Below, in pieces: positions 1 through 8,639 of a DNA stretch of 64,000 nucleotides. The DNA is from Piper betle. Taxonomy: Eukaryota; Streptophyta; Magnoliopsida; Piperales; Piperaceae. The notes beneath the pieces were generated by a model. That model was not told the DNA's origin. It saw only the letters and a list, made by a program, of their open reading frames with translations, and searched no databases. The stretch's first letter is position 1. The number at the start of each line of letters is the position of its first letter. The DNA is taken from positions 1 to 64,000 of the forward strand of contig JAURVB010014927.1 of the NCBI GenBank assembly GCA_033002965.1. The letters are read 5' to 3'. The position numbers and the translations under genes are program-made.

Positions 1-4
1 GGTT

Positions 5-765
5 TTGACAGGTATAATTGATTCTAACTTTGGTTTTTGTGAAGATTGTGTTTTAGGTAAACAGAAACGGGTCAGCTTTACAAAGGGTGGGCGAGAGATG
101 AAATCCAAAAGGTTGGAGTTGGTTCATACGGATGTTTGGGGACCAGCCCATGATATATCTTTTGGAGGTAATCTTTATTTTGTTACCTTCATTGATGATT
201 TTAGTAGGAAGACGTGGATCTACACTATTAAGAAAAATCAGATGTCTTTAACATTTTCAAGATGTAAAAAGCCCGAGTTGAGAATGAAATAGGTTTAAGA
301 TTGAAATGTCTTCTGTCGGATAATGGTGGAGAATATTGCAACAACGTGTTTGACTCATATTGTGAACAACGGGGAATTAGAAGGATCAAGACAGTGCTAA
401 GGACACCATAACAGAATGGGGTGGCGGAGAGAATGAACAGGACCATCCTAGAGCGAGCGAGAAGCATGAGGGTTCATGGTGAACTTCCTTTGCATCTTTG
501 GGGTACCACAATGGATACAACTGTCTATCTAATAAACGAAAGTCCATCAAGCGCCTTAGATGGAAAAATACCGGAAGATGTATGGTCTGGTAAGAAAGTT
601 GACTACTCTTTTCTTAAAGTCTTTGGTTGTATTGCATATACACATGTTGACAGGGAATCAAGAAAGAAGCTTGATACAAAGTCCCGCAAATATGTATTTT
701 TTGGATATGGAGGTGATGAGTATGGTTACTGGATGTGGGATTTCGAGAACAACAAGGTGTTTTGA
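5..765 (+). pseudogene. copia GAG-pre-integrase end and integrase core, broken
   Basis: Integrase inserts retrotransposon cDNA into the host chromosome. The translation shows the pre-integrase motif CEDCVLGKQKRVSF (around 38-80), the first catalytic aspartate in HTDVWGP (around 124-144), and then SDNGGEY with the second aspartate (around 317-340). NGVAERMNRTILERAR (around 417-465) carries the catalytic glutamate. The later part, through VFGCIAY and FFGYGGDEYGYW, is the integrase C-terminal region. Lesions seen are a frame change near 240, a TAA near 266, a TAA at 409-411 where the family has glutamine before NGVAER, and a TGA at 763-765. All three acidic residues survive, but in different reading segments. 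Confidence 0.9.
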
Positions 766-1169
766 AGTCGGGATATTGTATTCAATGAAGAGTGCATGTA
801 CAAAGACATGAAAAAAGAAAAGAATGAGGAGTTAAAAGAAAAAGAATATATGGAGCTTGATGAGACAGATGAAGAGATGCCAAGTGCTGAAAGTCAAGGA
901 TTTGTTCCATGTGATGAGGAACAATTATCTTCTGAAGAGACCGAATAAGAAGGTGAGTAACAGGCTAATCAACCAAATGATGATGAATCAAATTCTGAAT
1001 ATTCTGATTCACAAGTTGAAATTGATGACTCAGAGCCACCACAAGAGATAGTTGTTGCTCCTGAACCAAAGAGGAGCACAAGGGTTAGAAAGCCTACTCA
1101 GAAATTAAATATAATTGTACAACATGTTTTGTATACTATGCAGGAGAACCAGAGTCCTTTGATGAAGCC
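766..1169 (+). pseudogene. copia integrase-RT linker, degenerate
   Basis: This is the acidic, serine- and glutamate-rich spacer normally found between copia integrase and reverse transcriptase. Readable pieces include SRDIVFNEE just after the stop at 763-765, a run rich in E and D, and a PPQEIVVAPEPKRSTR-like stretch near 1035-1086 that precedes RT in many copia polyproteins. Stops near 946 and 958 interrupt it. No separate gene is supported here. Confidence 0.7.
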
Positions 1170-2095
1170 ATGAGTGACAAAGCTCATCTTAAGTGGGAGT
1201 TGGCCATAAAGGATGAGATGTCATTGTTGGAGAAGAATCATACGTGGGAGTTTGTGTGGTTGCCACCAAAAAGGAGGGTTCTACAAAACAAGTGGATCTA
1301 TCGGATCAGGTCTGAAGCCGGTGGTGTACAAAGGTATAAGGCAAGACTTGTGGTAAAAGGTTTTGGTCAAAAAGAAGGGATTGATTTTTATGATATATTT
1401 GCACCTGTTGTAAAAATGACTTCTATTAGAATTATTTTGAGCAGCTTGATGTAAATACAACTTTCCTTCATGGTGATTTGGAGGAGGAGATCTATATGGA
1501 ACAACCAAAAGGATTTGAAGTCAAAGGTAAAGAAAATATGGTATGCAAATTGAGGAGGAGTCTATATGGACTCAAACAAGCACCGAGAGAGTGGTATTTA
1601 AAATTTGACAAGTTTATGTTGGATAATGGATTTGCTAGGAGCAATTCAGACCACTGTGTATATCTACAAAAGTTTAATGATGGGGATTACATTATTTTAA
1701 CTTTATATGTAGATGACATGCTTGTTGTAGGGACTTGTATGGAGAAAATTGTTAGTCTCAAGATGAGGATAGCCAAGAGTTTTTCCATGAAGGATTTGGG
1801 TGAAGCAAAATAACTTCTTAGGATGCAAATTACCCAAGACAAGAAGAACAAGAAGTTGTGGTTATTTCAAGATGGGTATGTGAAGAAAGTTCTTGAGAGA
1901 TTCAACATGAATGAATTCAAGCCGGTGACTACTACTTTGGGTAGTTTCAAATTCTCCAAAGAACAAGGTGCTAAGAGTGAGGAGGATAAAGCTCACATGA
2001 AAAAGGTGCCTTATGCTTCAGCTATTGGAAGTCTGTATATATGCTATGGTGAGTACAAGACCAGATATTGCACATGCAGTGGGAGTAGTGAGTAG
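1170..2095 (+). pseudogene. copia reverse transcriptase (RVT_2), broken
   Basis: Copia reverse transcriptase copies element RNA into DNA. The first segment (1170-1454) has NKWIYRIR, RYKARLVVKGF and FAPVVKMTSIR. The second (1478-1813) has EIYMEQPKGF, LYGLKQAPREW and the catalytic box YVDDMLVVG (around 1708-1734). The third (1823-2095) has the connection region WLFQDGYVKKVLERF. Between the first and second segments the family normally has roughly a dozen more residues before QLDVNTTFLHGDL, so a small deletion with frameshift is likely near 1435-1445. A TAA at 1811-1813 splits the second and third segments, and a frame change follows near 2040. The YVDD box itself is intact. Confidence 0.92.
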
Positions 2096-2154
2096 ATTTA
2101 TGATGAACCCAGGAAAAGAATCACTGGGAGGCAGTAGAATGGATTTTCAGGTAC

Positions 2155-2664
2155 TTGGAAGGAACTTCTAAGTACTGTTTGTGTTTTGGGGGTGATAATA
2201 TTGATGTGCAAGGTTATGTGGACTCGGACCATGCTGAAAATAGAGACAATGACAGGAGTACATCTAGATACATCTTTACAGTTGGTGGAACCACAGTGAG
2301 TTGGGTTTCCAAATTGCAAAAGATAGTTGCTCTGTCTTCAACTGAGGCTGATTATGTGGCTGCTATAGAAGCTAGCAAGGAATATATTTGGATTAAAAAT
2401 TTAATGAATGAGTTAGGTTTTAATGGGGTTGATTGCAGGTTGTACAGTGATAGTCAAAGTGCAATCTATTTAGCCAAGAACTCGGCATTTCATTTTAGGA
2501 CCAAACATATTCGGTTAAGGTATCATTTTATCAGATCTTTGTTAGAAGAACGTAAATTGAAGTTGGAGAAGATAGATGGAAAAAATAAACCGGCGGATAT
2601 GTTGACTAAACCGGTGGATGGAAAAAAGTTGAGTTTTTGCTCAACTTTGGTGAACTTGCACTAA
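2155..2664 (+). pseudogene. copia RNase H domain, open but orphaned
   Basis: RNase H degrades the RNA strand of the RNA-DNA hybrid. This segment stays open for about 170 codons. It shows GYVDSDHAENRDNDRSTSRY (first catalytic aspartate), ALSSTEADYVAAIEASKEYI (glutamate), YSDSQSAIYLAKN (aspartate), and the C-terminal RTKHIRLRYHFIRSLLE and NKPADMLTKPV typical of copia ends. It is the best preserved domain of the element, but it is cut off from the rest by upstream frame breaks. About 80 bases separate it from the 3' LTR, the usual distance for copia elements. Confidence 0.92.
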
Positions 2665-2734
2665 CATGCAGGTGGACTTATGCAACGAATAAGTGGAGGA
2701 AGAGTTTGGACTGGTGTGTTCCAATCGGACTCCA

Positions 2735-2744
2735 AGTGGGAGGT
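2735..2744 (+). promoter_or_regulatory. copia polypurine tract
   Basis: A purine-rich AAGTGGGAGGT-like stretch lies directly before the TG that opens the 3' LTR. In copia elements this is the primer for plus-strand DNA synthesis. Its position and composition fit. Confidence 0.75.
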
Positions 2745-3334
2745 TGTTAATATGTGTAATTGTATTAATGATATGTAGCCTAGTGTCACACTCTGAATAC
2801 TAAAGAAATCTCGGAATATTAACAGAGGTGGCTGTTAGTTGTTCCATGGAGATTGAAGGGTGTCAAAGCTTCCGGAATATTAACAGAGGTGACTTTTAGC
2901 ATTTTCATGGAGATTGAAGGGTCTCAAAGCTTCTCTATAAATTGAGCTTTATTTACCTCATTTTAAAAAGGCAAGACAAGCAGAAGAAAAGACAAGAAAA
3001 AGAGAGATATAGAGATAAAAGAAGAGGGAAAAATATTCATGAGTTTATCTTATACGGAGTATTGAGAGAGAGTGAAATCTTGTAATCTCAATAATATAGG
3101 GTGTGTGAGTAATCTTCTTGTAGATCTCTATATATAGTTGATAACTGTAATCTTTGATTGAAGTAGTGAATTGTTCGTTGTTGCATGTGGTTTTTAACTC
3201 TCGATTGAAGGAGGGTTTTCCAAGTTAAATCTATGCTCTTTTGTGGTTTTGTTTTATCTTATTTCTCAGGTCTTATTTTCCGATTATTTTTGTTCGTTGT
3301 GGTTGATCTCTAATTTTGGGGATTTTTCTCAACA
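2745..3334 (+). repeat. copia 3' LTR, 590 bp
   Basis: The LTR runs from TGTTAATATG to TTCTCAACA, giving short inverted ends TGTTRA/TCAACA. A TATA-like TCTATAAATTGAG sits near 2932-2944, followed by a purine-rich leader. TCTCAATAATATAGGG near 3086 suggests the polyadenylation region. A short direct repeat around CTTCCGGAATATTAACAGAGGTG is seen twice in U3 (near 2810-2830 and 2870-2892). The base after the final CA is already host exon sequence. The first five bases after it (AGAAG) are the predicted target duplication, but the other side is outside the window. Confidence 0.88.
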
Positions 3335-3915
3335 AGAAGAGGATGCGAAGCTTCACTTGATTTCTTGTTGACAGAGCTAGATCAAGTTCTCATCAGCTCC
3401 TTTCTTGTTCTTTTGAGGGCCAAGGGAGTCACATACAAGAAAGAAGGCTCTTCTTTTTTAATTCGCATACTACGTAGTTTATGTCTTGCAGTATCATTTG
3501 ATCTTTTAATAATGTAACTGTTCTCTTTGAATTGACGAACGGTATTGTATTAAAAGTGCAGATTTTGGGTTTGGCCAGATCATTGAACAAATGCGTTGGG
3601 AAGGTTGACGGGCTTGCAGATTATGGGATTGATGTAGTTGGTTTAGATTGCACTCAGGAAGCAAGTGGTTACATATCCATTGGAGCTTCAGTTTTAGCTA
3701 CTGCTGCCGGAACAAAAGTGATCCAGGTTATTATTCCATTAATGATGTTGTTTACCATCACAGAATTGTTTGTGCAATATATTTCTGCTCTGTACAGAAA
3801 GGATCATACGGCTCAAATTTGTTTACCTGTGGAAGAGCTGCTGCATTGAAGGCAATGGGAGTAGCAACTGACTTGGACAATGAGGTAGTAAATAGTAATT
3901 AGCAATGAGTGTAGA

Positions 3916-4069
3916 TGTGAGATCCCTCAACTTAGTCCCACATCTAATACCTACTGGGAGAAGATCCTGTTTATAAGTGGGAATGGACTATAGATCTTTA
4001 ACTTCCGGGGTACCCATTTTAAAGAAATGACTTAGCTCATTACGTTGCACTTTGGGCTGGGTCGTTACA
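3916..4069 (+). repeat. TRIM LTR 1
   Basis: 154 bp, beginning TGTGAGATCCC and ending GGGTCGTTACA. TGTTTATAAGTGGG near 3970 is a TATA-like promoter core. Confidence 0.88.
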
Positions 4070-4071
4070 AA

Positions 4072-4084
4072 TGGTATCGGAGCC
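4072..4084 (+). promoter_or_regulatory. TRIM primer-binding site (first unit)
   Basis: TGGTATCGGAGCC matches the plant initiator methionine tRNA complement TGGTATCAGAGCC with one difference. It starts two bases after the LTR, the normal place for minus-strand priming. Confidence 0.85.
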
Positions 4085-4211
4085 GACCCGATTCCGTGTT
4101 AGATGGTGGGATGGACTAGGGACGTTGGCTAGGCTGCCGGTCATGGGCCAAAAAGGTCGTGGGCTGGGGCTAGCAACGGGCCAGACTAGAAACATTGGCT
4201 AGGCTGCCGGT

Positions 4212-4262
4212 CACGGGCCAGAAAGGACACGGGCCAGAAAGGACACGGGCCAGAAAGGACGT
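4212..4262 (+). repeat. 18-bp direct repeat, about three copies, in TRIM interior
   Basis: CACGGGCCAGAAAGGA recurs three times in a row in the first internal region. The second internal region (4490-4715) has it once, so it expanded after the units separated. Confidence 0.8.
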
Positions 4263-4328
4263 GGGCTGGGGCTAGCAACGGGCCAAGAATAGGCATTTCG
4301 GGGATGAAATTTCCTAAGGTGGGTGGAT

Positions 4329-4487
4329 TGTGAGATCCCTCAACTTAGTCCCATATCTAATACCTAGTGGGAGAAAATCCTGTTTATAAGTGGGAATGGA
4401 CTATAGAACTTTAACTTTCGGGGTACCCATTTTAAAGAAATGACTTAGCCCATTACGTTGCACTTTGGGTTGGGCTGGGTCATTACA
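4329..4487 (+). repeat. TRIM LTR 2 (shared middle LTR)
   Basis: 159 bp, beginning TGTGAGATCCC and ending GTCATTACA. It contains a short internal duplication of the GGGTTGGGCTGGG part near its end. Confidence 0.87.
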
Positions 4488-4489
4488 AA

Positions 4490-4502
4490 TGGTATCAGAG
4501 CC
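4490..4502 (+). promoter_or_regulatory. TRIM primer-binding site (second unit)
   Basis: TGGTATCAGAGCC is a full match to the initiator methionine tRNA complement used as primer site by many plant LTR elements. Confidence 0.88.
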
Positions 4503-4715
4503 GACCTAGTTCCGTGTTAGATGGTGGGATGGACTAGGGACGTTGGCTAGGCTACCGGGCACGGGCCTGAAAGGTCGTGGGCTGGGGTTAGCAACGGGCC
4601 AAGACTAGAAACGTTGGCCAGGCTGCCGGTCACGGGCCAGAAAGGACGTGGGCTGGGGCTAACAACGGGCCAATAATAGGCATTTCGGGGATGAAATTTC
4701 CTAAGGTGGGTGGAT

Positions 4716-4844
4716 TGTGAGATCCCTCAACTTAGTCCCACATCTAATACTTACTGGGAGAAGATCCTGTTTATAAGTGGGAATGCACTATAGATCTTTA
4801 ACTGACTTAGCCCATTACGTTGTACTTTGGGCTGGGTCGATACA
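4716..4844 (+). repeat. TRIM LTR 3, internally deleted
   Basis: 129 bp. It lacks about 25-30 bp covering TTCGGGGTACCCATTTTAAAG, which the other two LTRs have. It ends GGGTCGATACA and is followed by the GTAGA duplication. Confidence 0.86.
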
Positions 4845-5968
4845 GTAGAACCAAATGTTTTCATCTGAAATCATTTTTAAGATTAGATAAGATCATACAA
4901 ACGGAACATTTTTTTGCTATTAAACATGGTGAGTACCCTTGTGAGCAGGGTGCGAAGAACTGTATTAAGAAAGCGGGCATTGGCTTTGTGATGCCACCAA
5001 AGTACCATCCAGCTATGGACGCTGTTGATCTAGTCAGGAAGAAGATCAAAGTTATAACTGTAATTGATATCTTGGGTCCTCTTTTGCATCCAGCAAAGCT
5101 GCCGTTTGCTGCAGTGGGCATTTGCAGTAAGGAGCTTGTAAGCATCTTCATAGTGGAGTTCATCTGGTGTTAGCCGTCTTTGTTGTCTCTCAAGTTTCTT
5201 GGCTAAAACATTGTACAAGTGCCTCTTATAGGTCACCAAGATGGCGAAAGCAATGCGAAGATCTGGCTTGAAGGGGGCACTATTCGACGTGTATGGATGT
5301 TCTGAGTCCGCTCGGTATATAACTTCTCTTTAGCATTGTTGCTCTAAACGTGTCTGATATACGTTCACTTGCGGCTTTCTTCACAGATATGTGACCTTTA
5401 AGTCGATCAGATACTTGTGCAACTCTTGATGCATAGAAATGTTGCTTCGTTGATGTTGCAGGAGCTGGTACAGTTTTAGATGTAACTCCAGGAAACATCG
5501 ACAAGTTCACTTTTGACCCGTGTAACCCTCTTGTAACATATGCATGGATATGATTTGTATCTTCTTTTTGGCGACAAAATCGTAAACAAGTGGCAACTTT
5601 GAACTAATGCAGTGGACTTCGGCGTCCATCCATGCACTCTGGAATGCTTGAAGAGGGGAGGACCTCAAGACACTGCTAAGCTCCTCATAGATGTGCTATC
5701 CGGCGAGAAAGGAGCGATAGCAGACACGTTTGTAAGACAAGTTTGTCTACCTGATAAAATTTTATGATCATACTTTGAACAAAATATGTCAAATGCTATT
5801 CGTGAGCAGATCTTGAATGCTGCAGCAGCCCACTGGGTGAGTGGCTGAGTAAGGAACTTCGGCCAAGGAGTAGCCTTGGCAAGAGAAACACACATTTCTG
5901 GGAAAGCAATCAAAACCTTGAACTCGTGGATCCATATGTCAAAAGTGAGGATCAAGTATCATTTCTGA

Positions 5969-6106
5969 TGTGTTTTTTTTCCCTCTAAATTATCTTTTCA
6001 GATACATATGAAGTTAGCATTTCTCCATTTTCCTCTTTTTCTAGCTATCGATCTCCCAAAGTTGAAGAAAGCAGACTTCTGTCCAAGAGAGATATAGAGA
6101 CATTAC
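5969..6106. other. no gene seen; pyrimidine-rich spacer
   Basis: This follows the TrpD-like stop. A T-rich run (5971-5985) could act as a 3' processing region. No coding similarity was recognised. Confidence 0.4.
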
Positions 6107-6246
6107 CTCCAATGTCAGCATGATGGCATGCAGACGACTGCCTTCAAAATAGTCGCCAATAATAAAAATGAACTCTCTAATATTGCCACCATCGCTGGGA
6201 CAGCTATCAGCAAGGCTGAGGTCAACGGGATGGATGGATTGTGTTA
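6107..6246 (-). pseudogene. possible internal exon of an unidentified minus-strand gene
   Basis: On the minus strand a 140-base open stretch is bounded by a strong acceptor (TTTGTGTCATTTCAG before TAACACAATCC) and a donor (TTGGAG followed by GTAATG). It would encode roughly 46 residues, including DSCPSDGGNIREFIFIIG and FEGSRLHAIMLTLE, which read like a folded protein rather than chance. I do not recognise the family. No neighbouring exon of the same protein was found, so it may be a stranded fragment. The evidence is splice-site quality and residue composition only. Confidence 0.35.
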
Positions 6247-6686
6247 CTGAAATGACACAAAGAGTTATGTAAACAAAATATTTTACACAACCTTCCTTTA
6301 GTTTCCACTTGAGCAAGCAGGCAAAACAGAGCCATATGAAGTTCAACATGAATAAAAAATCGATAAAGGCCTACCAGCTGTATCAACTCCAATATGAATC
6401 AAAATTCAAAACTAGCCCAACTGCTGCCTATTGTTTTTGAATAATAATTATTCCAATGTCACCGAACTTAAAATGAAATTAGGTCGACTTCTACTGAAAG
6501 ATTAATTAATTTATGAAGTAAAACTTTAGTCTCCTGTTTCAGCATACGACTTTACCTTTTGGGTGATTATCAATCACGGCCATCAAACTAATCCCAACTG
6601 TTGTTCTCCATTCAAGTCACTAGCAACACAATTTCTCACTAAAGAGGCATGGAACTGCTTTCCAAAACAGCATTTGGTGACATGGC
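6247..6686. other. no gene recognised
   Basis: Mostly AT-rich sequence. A short plus-strand reading near 6650-6700 (MELLSKTAFGDMAAVTA) looks gene-like but is too short to call and runs into the repeat that follows. Confidence 0.3.
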
Positions 6687-8410
6687 TGCTGTCACGGCCT
6701 TGATTTGTGGGCATAGCCGGGCGCTAGGATTTCGGTGGTTGGTCCTAGTATTCCAGCGTCCATGAGGGGTAGGCGGGGCTATCCGAGTGGTGGAAACAAC
6801 CTATTGAGGCTAATCCGTGTTATGGTTGCAGGTGACGGACTTGGTGTATTGATGCTGTCGTGATGACAGAGGGCTGCTGGGAGTAGAGGGCCGGGAGATA
6901 ATGGCCGAGAAACCTCAAGTAGCGCTAGGTGGGTTGTGCTGTGATCGAGAACCCTGGCCGAGCATAGCGAGCAAACTAGCGGGCTTGTTGGCATAGTGAG
7001 GTTGGGCATGACCGAGGTGCCGAGCACTGCCGAGTGAGTTACAGAGCATGGACGAGCATTGCTGATCAGCGCGACCGAGTAGCATGAGCAGCATACCGAG
7101 CAGCGTGACCGAACTGTGTACAGAGCGAAATACCAGTACTTGGTGTCGGCATGGGCTGTGCAGCGGATGCGGGCGCGCATGAGTGGGTGAGCGAGCGGCA
7201 TGATTGGTATCTAGGTCGGTACCATGTGTGTGATTGGTAGCGGTGCGTGGGCGTGCGCGCTAGCGCGTGTCGACCCAAATATCAGCACGACCAGGAGTTG
7301 GCTAGCGGCACCGGGGTCCAGCGGTAGTGGTTTCCAGCATGTGTAGTGGTGCGTGCGGGAGTTGCTTTGAGGTGTTCATCTGAGGGTCATGGTCTGGACA
7401 TGGTCGAGCCAGGGGCGAGGCATTGTCCAGCGGTGAAGCCAAAAGTCTGGTACGAGTTTGTTGTTGGAAAGATACGGTATCTTGGGAAGATTACGTATCT
7501 TATCAACATGTTCGAGCCAAGGTTTTGCAACTGAATTCTAGATAGATCAAAAGCGTGGGATGTGTCTATCTATTCCAAAGAATATATTCTGCAGGAGAGG
7601 ATATGCACGGAAGTTTTACATAAGGAGAACGGCCAGAAAAGAAGAGAAGAGAGTCCAGCAATGAGAGATCTCATTGAACAGAGGCTATTGAGGGGTTGCT
7701 AAAGGATTGATGCAGAGATAGTTGCCAATTGCGTGACAACATGAGACTACCGAGAGAGAAGGAGACTGGTGGAGTTGTTGCAGCCGGTGCTTTGCGTGAA
7801 GACTGGAATTCCGTTGCTGAAGTCGGCCGTCCCGTGTGAGGTTAGGTAGCATTGGAGTGAGGCTTGTGGGGGTTGTCCACAAAGCCGAGAAAGTACTTGA
7901 GGTTAGGTAGAGTGCTTGTAATCCTTGTATTGATTTGATAATATAAGGTTGGGATTTGTTCCATATCTGTGGTCTTACTTGTTGGTTGTCATTTGTAGGC
8001 GGGGAGTTTTTGTACCAGGTCCGAGGTCTGAACTTACAAGGCTAGCTTGCAGTAACATGGTGGCTAAGACGAGCAAGGGGCAGACGGCACGCCTGAATAC
8101 TGGTAAGGATATTCAGGAGATCGGGCATTTGCTACAGTAGCAATTGTTTGGCTCTCGAAACTGTGACCGAGAGTGCTATATCATGGTGTTTGCGGTGAAC
8201 ACAGGTGATCGAGCGAGAGGCTGGGTGTAGCGATATCGAGGACGTGTTTTGCTGGTAGGGTGTGTTGGTAAACCTCGAGGTGTGTTGAAGTTACCGAACA
8301 TAGCGATAGTGTTTGGAACATAGGCTTCTGGTAGTTGGACTACATTGCGTAACGAGGGTGAAGGGCTGGTGTTTCTAGGTGGAATATGCCGCATAGGGGG
8401 TGTTATAGGG
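6687..8410 (+). mobile_element. unclassified GC-rich repeat, probably LTR-element 5' region
   Basis: The composition changes sharply from AT-rich to GC-rich at about 6687 (TGTCACGGCC) and back near 8410. The first part is full of diverged copies of short motifs such as GACCGAGY and GCATGACCGAG. Near 7910-7950, TTGTAATCCTTGTATTGATTTGATAATATAAGG resembles the polyadenylation region and U5 of an LTR. A short reading, MVAKTSKGQTARLNTGKD, begins at 8057 and looks like the start of a gag protein that decays by about 8140. No primer site or second LTR was found. The class is an inference. Confidence 0.4.
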
Positions 8411-8470
8411 CAAAAAATTTAGTCCTAGGAACGCAACTCTGACAGCTGCCATGTAAAGCTATCCCCTGAT

Positions 8471-8573
8471 TCATGAAACTACAGCTCCAGAAGATGAAGG
8501 AAGCTTGGACTTCAAATTCTCAGCAACTGCATCAATGAATTCTTCCATATTCAAGTATTGCTCCCTCGACACC
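8471..8573 (-). pseudogene. possible terminal exon of an unidentified minus-strand gene
   Basis: On the minus strand an acceptor (TTGTTTACTATAG) is followed by one base and 33 codons, VSREQYLNMEEFIDAVAENL and onward, ending in a TGA at 8473-8471. The pattern looks like a real protein C terminus. I do not recognise the protein and found no upstream exon, since the next 8 kb to the right is repeat. It is probably a remnant of a gene destroyed by gypsy-like insertions. It reads into its own stop, so it cannot be joined to the 6107-6246 exon. Confidence 0.33.
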
Positions 8574-8639
8574 CTATAGTAAACAATAATTAATCTTGAC
8601 AAAAAATTGGCAAGTTCCACCTCACGTTACCTTTGGACT

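Larger units (their letters stand above)
1..3334 (+). mobile_element. Ty1/copia LTR retrotransposon (Tork/Tnt1-like), 5' part outside window
   Basis: This is the 3' portion of a copia element: GAG-pre-integrase zinc-finger end, integrase, reverse transcriptase, RNase H, polypurine tract and 3' LTR, in the copia order. Coding parts lie in different frames with many stops, so it cannot encode a polyprotein. The 5' LTR, gag and protease would lie left of the window. The LTR ends in a TrpD-like exon, which shows that the element inserted into a host gene. The lineage assignment rests on motif style (LYGLKQAPREW, YVDDMLVVG, SSTEADYVA) and is inferred. Confidence 0.93.
3916..4844 (+). mobile_element. 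TRIM element, tandem form (three LTRs, two internal regions)
   Basis: This is a terminal-repeat retrotransposon in miniature, non-coding and mobilised in trans. The order is LTR (3916-4069), internal, LTR (4329-4487), internal, LTR (4716-4844). Each internal region begins two bases after the LTR with a primer site close to TGGTATCAGAGCC (initiator methionine tRNA type). Each ends with AAGGTGGGTGGAT, a purine tract before the next TGTGAG. A 5-bp target duplication GTAGA flanks the whole array (3911-3915 and 4845-4849), so it moved or settled as one unit. The host site is an intron of the TrpD-like gene. Confidence 0.9.
3335..5968 (+). pseudogene. anthranilate phosphoribosyltransferase (TrpD/PAT1)-like gene, 5' part removed by copia insertion
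   Basis: The family transfers phosphoribose to anthranilate, the second step of tryptophan synthesis, in plastids. Predicted exons: 3335-3439 (EASLDFLL, FLVLLRAKG), 3562-3726 (GLARSL, ISIGASVLATAAGTKV), 3798-3884 (YGSN, CGRAAALKAMGV), 4949-5137 (AGIGFVMPPKYHPAM, ILGPLLHPAKLPFA), 5232-5314 (KMAKAMRRSGLKGALF), 5462-5519 (GTVLDVTPGNIDKFTFDP), 5613-5731 (VDFGVHPCTLE, VLSGEKGAIADTF) and 5810-5968 (ILNAAAA, GKAIKTLNSWIHMS). Several junctions keep GT-AG and phase. Breaks: the copia LTR abuts the first visible exon, no GT donor is evident after 3439, junctions 5314/5462 and 5519/5613 do not join in frame as I read them, and TGA at 5846-5848 sits where the family has arginine. The family GTGGDG loop reads as GLDCTQEASG, so catalysis is unlikely. 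It could instead be a decayed divergent paralog. Confidence 0.85.

Noticed and set aside
4072..4502. tRNA-like sequence TGGTATCAGAGCC
   Set aside because: It is only the 13-base complement of the tRNA 3' end at a primer site. No cloverleaf or full tRNA is present.
3916..4844. Possible Cassandra TRIM with 5S rRNA in its LTR
   Set aside because: The LTRs are about 154 bp and contain no 5S-like A-box or C-box promoter sequence, so this is a different TRIM family.
6779..7278. Minus-strand open frames of 70-140 codons
   Set aside because: They are Cys/Ala/Ser-rich, lie wholly in the motif-repetitive GC-rich repeat, and have no protein-like pattern.
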